Below, in pieces: positions 45,852 to 50,911 of a stretch of 50,911 nucleotides of DNA; positions within the stretch are counted from its first letter, which is position 1, and every line of letters begins with the position of its first letter. Position numbers and translations under genes: made by a program. The notes beneath the pieces are model-generated. The model was given only the letters and a program-made list of their open reading frames with translations, was not told the origin of the DNA and ran no database searches. This DNA is from Rhodothermales bacterium (GTDB taxonomy: Bacteria > Bacteroidota > Rhodothermia > Rhodothermales > Bin80): positions 1 to 50,911 of the forward strand of contig JAJECV010000066.1 in NCBI GenBank assembly GCA_022821875.1. The letters run 5' to 3'.

Positions 45852-45874
45852 ATTCAGATTGATGTTGCCCACCT
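45845..45874 (+). mobile_element. Solo IS21-type left end
   Basis: The segment begins TGTGTAGATTCAGATTGATG and ends GTTGCCCACCT. Its reverse complement matches the 23-bp repeat unit at 182-204 at every base (45852-45874). Both termini start with TGTGTA when read from outside. Only one unit remains and no istA follows, so this is a remnant of an insertion, not a complete element. Confidence 0.7.
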
Positions 45875-45995
45875 AGCAGCCTGTGGATATTATTGATGGA
45901 AGGTTCGTATATTAATATTAGTTGAGCAAGGAGAGATCCGAAGAGGATATTTTGGCCGACTCCATTTGTTAAGCTTAATCGAACACATTTTCTGA

Positions 45996-46982
45996 ATGAA
46001 ATACCTACCTATGAGGGGCCTGAACCCCGTTCGTATAACCCTGCTTGCCATTAGCTTCGGGCTATTGATCGCAAGTTGTAACGATTCGGCAATTCCCGAG
46101 GTTGAGGTTGATTTGCCTGAACAAAACTCTTTTGATACGCCGGAAGCTTATATCGAAGCAATCGCCAAAGCCCAAACAAATTTAGTCAGTCATGCATCAA
46201 GCGCTATGCGCGAAATGGATGAAGAAGAATTTGAAAAGGTTATGCGCAACGCTGAAAAGGTGCTGGAGCGTTCGCCGGTTTATAGCCAGTATTATTCTGC
46301 AGAGGGAGACTTCGAAGTGAAGAAGTTTTCAGAAGAGGAATACAGATTACAAACTGAGCGATATGAATCGGACCGACAGGATTTTTTAGATGCGCTCAGT
46401 CCCATTATTTCCCCGGAAATATATGGGGAGATTCAGAGCTTGATAACCGAATTTGTTACAGTGTATGGCGGGGCAGAGGTTGATACAACGGGATGGAAGA
46501 AGATCATGCACAAAGCAAACCAGGATGCATTAGCGCAAGAAACGAGTAGCCTGAGCTGCAGTAGCCCACAGCAAATTACAGTGAATCAGGCGAGCATTTT
46601 GCCGATGCCGTCCATTGCAACTATTATGGGTTGGTTTGGACGCAACGAAATGCAAAACGCCTGCGGGTCCTGCTGCATAGAATGTTGCGGATGTAAGAAT
46701 GGGTGCCATGAAGAAGGATATAAAAAATTTAGCGATGCTCAGTGGGCTGCCATAACCACATTTGGTACCTGCGTTGCTATATCTGGGTGGGTTGGCCCCA
46801 TATCATGGGGAAGTTGTGCTGTTGGCGGACTGGTAGCTGGAGATATAATGTTTGTGAGAGCAATCTGGTTTAATTACAGATGTGACGGCAAGTGCAGGAA
46901 CAATCCGGCCTGCGTCCAATGTCCAGCGGGAATTAACGAATGGTGGCCCGGAACCAGTTGCCGGACCGCGGACAGATGGTAA
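45996..46982 (+). CDS. Cys-rich lipoprotein of duplicated module, copy B
   Basis: This 328-residue protein has a normal lipoprotein signal with lipobox LIASC, giving Cys28 as the lipidated residue. It shares with copy A the blocks FDTPEAYIEAIAKAQ, MDEEEFEKVM, VKKFSEEEY, YGGAEVDTTGWKKIM and LSCSSPQ. The 14-Cys tail repeats every spacing of copy A: CxxCCxxCCxCxxxC, then gaps of 21, 14, 21, 3, 5, 2 and 12 residues. The middle of the tail is hydrophobic and Gly-rich. Location is likely the outer membrane or periplasm. Function is unknown; the conserved Cys suggest disulfides or a metal site. Confidence 0.78.
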   Translation: MKYLPMRGLNPVRITLLAISFGLLIASCNDSAIPEVEVDLPEQNSFDTPEAYIEAIAKAQTNLVSHASSAMREMDEEEFEKVMRNAEKVLERSPVYSQYYSAEGDFEVKKFSEEEYRLQTERYESDRQDFLDALSPIISPEIYGEIQSLITEFVTVYGGAEVDTTGWKKIMHKANQDALAQETSSLSCSSPQQITVNQASILPMPSIATIMGWFGRNEMQNACGSCCIECCGCKNGCHEEGYKKFSDAQWAAITTFGTCVAISGWVGPISWGSCAVGGLVAGDIMFVRAIWFNYRCDGKCRNNPACVQCPAGINEWWPGTSCRTADRW

Positions 46983-46990
46983 TATCAGTT

Positions 46991-47425
46991 ATGACAAAAA
47001 GAAGGAAGTTTTTTGGAAAAATCTTTGCTTCGGTGTTGTTCCCCCTAATCGCTTTTCATGGCTACTGGCGGGAATTTGACGGGGCTTACGCTGATATGGA
47101 TTTGTTATGGATCGGAGTAGTTATGGTAGTTTTGGGTACGGCCATTTTTATGTATTTTCCCATAGCGAATAAGATTGAGACCTTTAGCCCAGCATGGTTC
47201 TTGGGGCTGCTTATCTTGGTAAACTTTGTTGTCGGTGGATGGATAATGACTGACCCTTATTTTCTACCCCTGCCGATTGCACATAGAGCATGGGGAGAGT
47301 ATATCTTCATTTTTGGACTTTTGATACCAATCATACACTTTCTAGCGCTCAAAAGTCATACATCTCAAAAGGGATCATTTTTCAAGCGCATACGGCTAAA
47401 GTCAACCGATAACAATCAGGCATAG
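46991..47425 (+). CDS. 4-TM membrane protein of duplicated module, copy B
   Basis: This 144-residue protein begins TKRRKFFGKIFASVLF and ends with FFKRIRLKSTDNNQA, with four hydrophobic helices between. It is the paralogue of 31396-31830 and has the same length when both are read from the aligned Met. An open frame from 46940 overlaps the lipoprotein gene and lacks a counterpart, so 46991 is preferred; it is 8 bp after the lipoprotein stop. Conservation of the pair in the same order in both copies argues that the two proteins work together. Confidence 0.72.
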   Translation: MTKRRKFFGKIFASVLFPLIAFHGYWREFDGAYADMDLLWIGVVMVVLGTAIFMYFPIANKIETFSPAWFLGLLILVNFVVGGWIMTDPYFLPLPIAHRAWGEYIFIFGLLIPIIHFLALKSHTSQKGSFFKRIRLKSTDNNQA

Positions 47426-47856
47426 GGTAGATACGGTAACTATAAAACAAGATGGAGTCCATCATAGAATCATTCTTGGTGGAGTCCATCCTGTTAAAGC
47501 AATAGTCCTATTAATCAGTATAATATTCTATATTAAACATGATTCAGATACAGTCAATGGAAAATAGATCATGGATGATCTCCCTATACCGGCAAGGTAA
47601 TGCTGTCCAAACATTCGCCTAATGAGTAAATCACGAAACCAGCAGTACACAATTCATCTCCTGTCCGCTTGTCTGAATCAGAACGTCTCAGGCACTGGTG
47701 GATAAATGGAATGACACCATAGCTGCAAATCCACGATACGGGGGCTGATCATCAGAGAGACAACTCGCCGAATCCTGCGGTCAGGCAAACCTGCCGGAAA
47801 CAAACCTAAATCTGAATCATAACCCTGAGAAAGTTTCACTTAAATACATAATTCAC

Positions 47857-47897
47857 CTTTGTTTCCTCACTGAATCCTACAGTACCAGACCGTGTCC
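47857..47897 (+). repeat. Imperfect 41-bp direct repeat, right copy
   Basis: This copy begins CTTTGTTTCCTCAC and carries AGTACCAGA, matching the copy at 45811-45851 at 32 of 41 positions by hand count. The two lie about 2.05 kb apart on either side of module B, in the same orientation. Confidence 0.6.
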
Positions 47898-47911
47898 TTC
47901 AAGGAAGGAAT

Positions 47912-47951
47912 AATCCCCGAAACTCGACATCCAGAGCGCGTTTCGGGGATT
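47912..47951. repeat. 12-bp perfect inverted repeat
   Basis: AATCCCCGAAAC (47912-47923) pairs with GTTTCGGGGATT (47940-47951) across a 16-nt loop. It lies just downstream of the right direct repeat. No T-tract follows, so a simple terminator is doubtful; it may be an element end or a transcript-stabilising structure. Confidence 0.6.
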
Positions 47952-48128
47952 GAGTGTTCAATTTCTCGGAAATCCCGCCCTGTACATCTCCATTTGAGGG
48001 GAAGCGTCGAATCCAGGAAGGTCTCGGATATTCTCCCAATACGGCTACATGCTTTCAAGTATTGCCCCTCAGAGTGCATACATGTCTAGATGGAGATTGC
48101 AGCCAGACATATCATTGGTGTCTGAATG

Positions 48129-49220
48129 CTATAGATCGAACTCGTATCCATAGACATATTCTTCCCAGGGAGAGACCACATACAGGTAACCTCTGTGTAA
48201 GAGGAAATCTTTGGCAGCCACATTTTTTCTTTCTTCCGGGTCATTGATGGGCCGAAAAATCATTTTCCTTGCGAGTTCGTAATCCTCCCCGGATAAATCA
48301 AAAATGTAATTGTCAATTCTATGTACCCTTGCAACCAGATAACGGGAATTTATAAACGTTATCCTCCCTATAAACGAGAAAGTGCCCGGCTCAACGACCT
48401 CTGGCGGGGCTTCACCAGGGATACCTATAGCCTCAAAATCACGGACATCCTCTCCCTCGAATCGGATCGTCTGAAGATGACTAAACTTATCATCATAGAT
48501 AAAGATATAAGGGAGCCAGTGATATCCAATAGCAATTCGATTCCCATCGGGAGAGATTGATGCAATGTAACTGTTTGCCCCCCCCAAATCAGGCATATCC
48601 AGAACAGGAAGAAATTTCCCAGATTCATTCCAGGCATAGGGGGCAGAGGCACCGCGGGTACAAACCAGCCAATCTCCCCCTGGACATTCCAGAAGTATAT
48701 AGTCAGACGAAACGGCGAATTCCCTCCACCAACTGGAGTAAGAGAACGAATCAATGTATTCCATTGTCTCCGTGAATACTTGTATCCGCCCACTATCAAA
48801 GGCGAATATATTTGAACCGTTGTGATGTATTCCCCACAAATCAGTAAACTCGCCAGGTGCTACACCAGGAGTGCCTATCTTTCGGCCAAGATAGCCGTCT
48901 GGCCCTACCGCAAAGATCACTGAAGATTGACGATCCGAGATATAAACGCTATCCCCTATTGCGATCATGCTATTGGGAGTGCCGAGGATTAATGAATCCG
49001 TCTCAATACCCAATCTGGCACTTGCAACCCATTTTTCCGGTTCAATATCCGTATTGACTACAAAGTGAGGGGCCGAAGCCAGCAGGCTGTCAATGATTGG
49101 TGAATCCTCAAATCTTGTCAGGGAGGTATCCCCGCTCTGACATGCCATAAGGGGGAGAAGCAGGAGCAATACTCCAGTGCTCCTCCCCCTGGCGAAGAAA
49201 GGAGAAACGAGTTCCATCAC
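48129..49220 (-). CDS. Beta-propeller lipoprotein (6-bladed, TolB/NHL-like)
   Basis: This 363-residue protein has a hydrophobic signal and lipobox LPLMAC, giving Cys27 as the lipidated residue. The body has repeated propeller-like blades: DSVYISDRQSSVIFAVGPDG, then IFAFDSGRIQVFT, IASISPDGNRIAIGY and FIYDDKFSHLQTI. This resembles six-bladed propeller lipoproteins common in Bacteroidota. A small exported peptide gene lies 48 bp upstream on the same strand. In Bacteroidota such propellers are often paired with NVEALA-type peptides, which suggests a similar pairing here. Ligand and role are unknown. Confidence 0.75.
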   Translation of the reverse strand: MMELVSPFFARGRSTGVLLLLLPLMACQSGDTSLTRFEDSPIIDSLLASAPHFVVNTDIEPEKWVASARLGIETDSLILGTPNSMIAIGDSVYISDRQSSVIFAVGPDGYLGRKIGTPGVAPGEFTDLWGIHHNGSNIFAFDSGRIQVFTETMEYIDSFSYSSWWREFAVSSDYILLECPGGDWLVCTRGASAPYAWNESGKFLPVLDMPDLGGANSYIASISPDGNRIAIGYHWLPYIFIYDDKFSHLQTIRFEGEDVRDFEAIGIPGEAPPEVVEPGTFSFIGRITFINSRYLVARVHRIDNYIFDLSGEDYELARKMIFRPINDPEERKNVAAKDFLLHRGYLYVVSPWEEYVYGYEFDL

Positions 49221-49268
49221 ACCTGATTCACCGCAGAGAAGAGATGCTTGATGAGCATTCTGCTATAC

Positions 49269-49520
49269 TTATTTAAACGTGACGGAAACACCGCACAAAC
49301 TGCCTCCCCAGGCTCCGCTCCCGCCACCCTTCCAAGTGTTACCTCCTCCGCAATCAATGGTCATTTCCCACGATTTTTCAGAGGTCGTAACGGAACTTGT
49401 ACACTCACCATTGTCACAGGTGACTGTAACCTCCGGGCCGGAACTGGCAACGTTTGCAGAAAGGACACCTCCGAGAAGGAGAAATGCACCTGCACAGGCG
49501 AAATTGAAAAGTCTTTGCAT
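49269..49520 (-). CDS. Small exported Cys-containing peptide, NVEALA-like
   Basis: This 83-residue peptide begins MQRLFNFACAGAFLLLGG, a signal-like helix, then SANVASSGPEV at the likely processing region. The mature part has four Cys (CDNGEC, DCGGG, LCGV) and a Gly/Trp-rich stretch. The start at 49520 is chosen because an upstream frame from 49601 does not resemble a leader. NVAS near the cleavage region recalls the NVEALA motif of small Bacteroidota exported peptides, but this is a weak match. It is encoded 48 bp upstream of the propeller lipoprotein, probably in one transcript. Confidence 0.6.
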   Translation of the reverse strand: MQRLFNFACAGAFLLLGGVLSANVASSGPEVTVTCDNGECTSSVTTSEKSWEMTIDCGGGNTWKGGGSGAWGGSLCGVSVTFK

Positions 49521-49898
49521 TTGAATAAGAATTATTTGTTTGAAAAAACGTCCTGTAGTGGACACTGCCAGACAATATAAGAAAATAAAACCAATCCACA
49601 TCTAATTTTGCCATATTTTCTGAATTTAGGGTTCCATAGCCCAAGTTCGTCAATTTGTAGTGCTATTAGGCGCAGAGTTCCTCCAGGCCCGTTTTTGGGC
49701 TTTTTTTTTGATGGGATCCGGGCCTTCCCAAGTCCCCCCATCCTGGCAATCTGATTTGAGGTGGTTTTTACATCTGTCTGAGTGGTTTTTCCGGGCTAAA
49801 TCTCCGAGAATTTCCCTCCGTGCGTCCCAACTGGACACAGCCCGGGCCGCTCCGTCTGGAGTCGCCTTTCCTACTCATCCTGTATGTTGACTTCCGGT
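49521..49898. other. Intergenic stretch left of the IS1634-like gene
   Basis: No gene is supported. GCCC-GTTTTT-GGGC followed by nine T (49687-49709) looks like a weak plus-strand terminator with a 4-bp stem. The terminal inverted repeat of the IS should lie here but cannot be located without its other end. Confidence 0.45.
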
Positions 49899-50911
49899 TC
49901 ACGAATCGGGTGGTTTTTTCGGGGGCTTCTTTTCTTCGGTGTGTTCGGTTTTGGTTCGAGTCTCATCGGGATCGTACTGGAATCCGAGGATGTGAAAAAT
50001 CTCCTCCAATAACGGCGATAGATCCTGATCAATTTCGGTGACGATGTAGCGCTGTTTATTTTTGGGCAGGCGCGTGGTGATCCGCCGCATCTGATTCAGT
50101 TCCGTTCGGATCGTATCCCAACTGTGATGATGCCCCGCCTGTTTGAGTTGGACACGGATCAAATGGGAGATATGATACGCCAGGATGGTGAGGAACATGT
50201 GCGACGCAATCCGATCATTTTTACGGTGATACAAAGGATGCAGTCCGAGGTCAGATTTCATGGCACGGAAGGCACTCTCAATCTCGGTGAGCCGCCAGTA
50301 CATTCGTGCCACCTGTTCGACGCTCCAGTCGAGATGCGTGGTGCGGATCACATATCCACCGGAAGCCCGGCATTTTTGTTCATGGGTTGCTTTCTTGGTA
50401 AAGGTCAGACTTGTGGCATACCGCTGCCCTTTTCGAGGGCCCGGTTTGTCCGTGATGACCACCTCATACAAGTGAGATACATCTTTATTCTTTTGCTTCA
50501 AGCGCCCTAATTTGATGTGTACTTTCCCTAGATCCTTCAGATATCCAGACTTGGAGAAGCCGTTATGCAACTCCGTCAGTTCGGCTTCATACTTGCTGCA
50601 TTTCGTGTCCCGAATCTGCTCCTCGGTGTACTGCTTCGCTTCGCTATGGATATAGACCCGCTGTTCCTTTGGGGCTTCCTGCTGCTCAAGTTGCGGTTCC
50701 GGTTCATCGTCCCCTTCCTGCACTTTTTTCGGATCGGGAAGCCGCCAGGCCCTGATGTTCTTCTTTCCCGCCGTGGTAAACCTTTGATCGGGATCCCCGG
50801 TGGGAACCGGCGGCGTTTTTGCCCGCTCCACACAGATATAGTCCAATCCCTGCTCCCGCAGATACGCCAGATTCTCCTCGGTGGCAATCCCCGCATCCAT
50901 GATCACCGTCG
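49899..50911 (-). CDS. IS1634-like DDE transposase, truncated by the window edge
   Basis: The C-terminal part of about 337 residues is visible; the gene continues past the right edge. It reads TVIMDAGIATEENLAYLREQ near the edge, where the second catalytic Asp sits. Later comes YWRLTEIESAFRAMKSDL, the Y-x6-E-x6-K form of the motif with the catalytic Glu, then HMFLTILAYHI. This order is typical of the IS1634 group of IS4-like transposases. The end is rich in Lys and Pro. The N-terminal third is outside the window, so whether it is intact is unknown. Confidence 0.8.
   Translation of the reverse strand, partial: TVIMDAGIATEENLAYLREQGLDYICVERAKTPPVPTGDPDQRFTTAGKKNIRAWRLPDPKKVQEGDDEPEPQLEQQEAPKEQRVYIHSEAKQYTEEQIRDTKCSKYEAELTELHNGFSKSGYLKDLGKVHIKLGRLKQKNKDVSHLYEVVITDKPGPRKGQRYATSLTFTKKATHEQKCRASGGYVIRTTHLDWSVEQVARMYWRLTEIESAFRAMKSDLGLHPLYHRKNDRIASHMFLTILAYHISHLIRVQLKQAGHHHSWDTIRTELNQMRRITTRLPKNKQRYIVTEIDQDLSPLLEEIFHILGFQYDPDETRTKTEHTEEKKPPKKPPDS

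Larger units (their letters stand above)
45616..45995. other. Gene-poor stretch with an IS21 end and a direct repeat
   Basis: No gene was found. The stretch holds one copy of a 41-bp imperfect direct repeat (45811-45851), a solo IS21-type end (45845-45874) and the AT-rich leader of the module B lipoprotein. Confidence 0.6.
47426..48128. other. AT-rich stretch with repeats and a hairpin, no gene
   Basis: About 700 bp show no supported gene. Inside are a direct repeat TGGAGTCCATC at 47453-47463 and 47480-47490, the right copy of the 41-bp repeat, and a 12-bp perfect hairpin at 47912-47951. It lies between module B and the propeller lipoprotein and is convergent intergenic DNA. Confidence 0.6.

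Noticed and set aside
47453..47490. Two copies of TGGAGTCCATC as the start of a CRISPR-like array
   Set aside because: Only two 11-bp copies exist, with a 16-bp gap and no further repeats.

Overview
The window is about 51 kb of bacterial chromosome around a replication origin. Gene order and style point to the Bacteroidota/Rhodothermota (FCB) branch. The evidence is the rplM-rpsI-rpsB-tsf-pyrH-frr order, a CoaBC with the PAMD variant motif, few Shine-Dalgarno sequences, YidC with a large periplasmic domain, and a small exported peptide next to a propeller lipoprotein. The exact lineage is an inference and no 16S gene is present.

Left part (1-17.3 kb). An IS21-family right end with the istB tail opens the window. 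It is followed by a minus-strand envelope operon (RND/MMPL transporter, DUF3047 protein, polytopic membrane protein), a MaoC hydratase and recF. murQ and mfd are on the plus strand. The block rpmH-rnpA-yidC-mnmE-mnmG-rsmG is on the minus strand. Two exact 16-bp parS sites flank mfd, one just upstream of its start and one in the first codons of rsmG. Genes for tRNA-Gly(CCC) and tRNA-Val(TAC) close this part.

Middle part (17.5-36.6 kb). This starts with an accessory island: a broken Tn5/IS4-like transposase, a decayed DUF262 (GmrSD-type) relic, and an intact McrBC-type pair whose McrB carries an EVE-like domain. A minus-strand lipid operon follows (DUF177, rpmF, plsX, fabH, fabD, fabG, DEAD-box helicase). 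Next come a decayed DDE transposase, a two-gene module (Cys-rich lipoprotein plus 4-TM protein) and three tandem paralogues of an unrecognised family.

Origin and right part (36.6-50.9 kb). DnaA boxes lie directly upstream of dnaA-dnaN, and gene direction switches there. The plus-strand run that follows is rplM, rpsI, rpsB, tsf, pyrH, frr, tRNA-Ser, gmk and coaBC. A second copy of the two-gene module follows, next to a solo IS21 end and between imperfect direct repeats. Beyond it lie a propeller lipoprotein with a small exported peptide and a truncated IS1634-like transposase at the edge.

The best candidate for an undescribed system is the duplicated module at 31.4-32.9 kb and 46.0-47.4 kb. 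Both lipoproteins keep 14 cysteines at identical spacing in the C-terminal domain, and both partner membrane proteins are 144 residues when read from the matching start codon.
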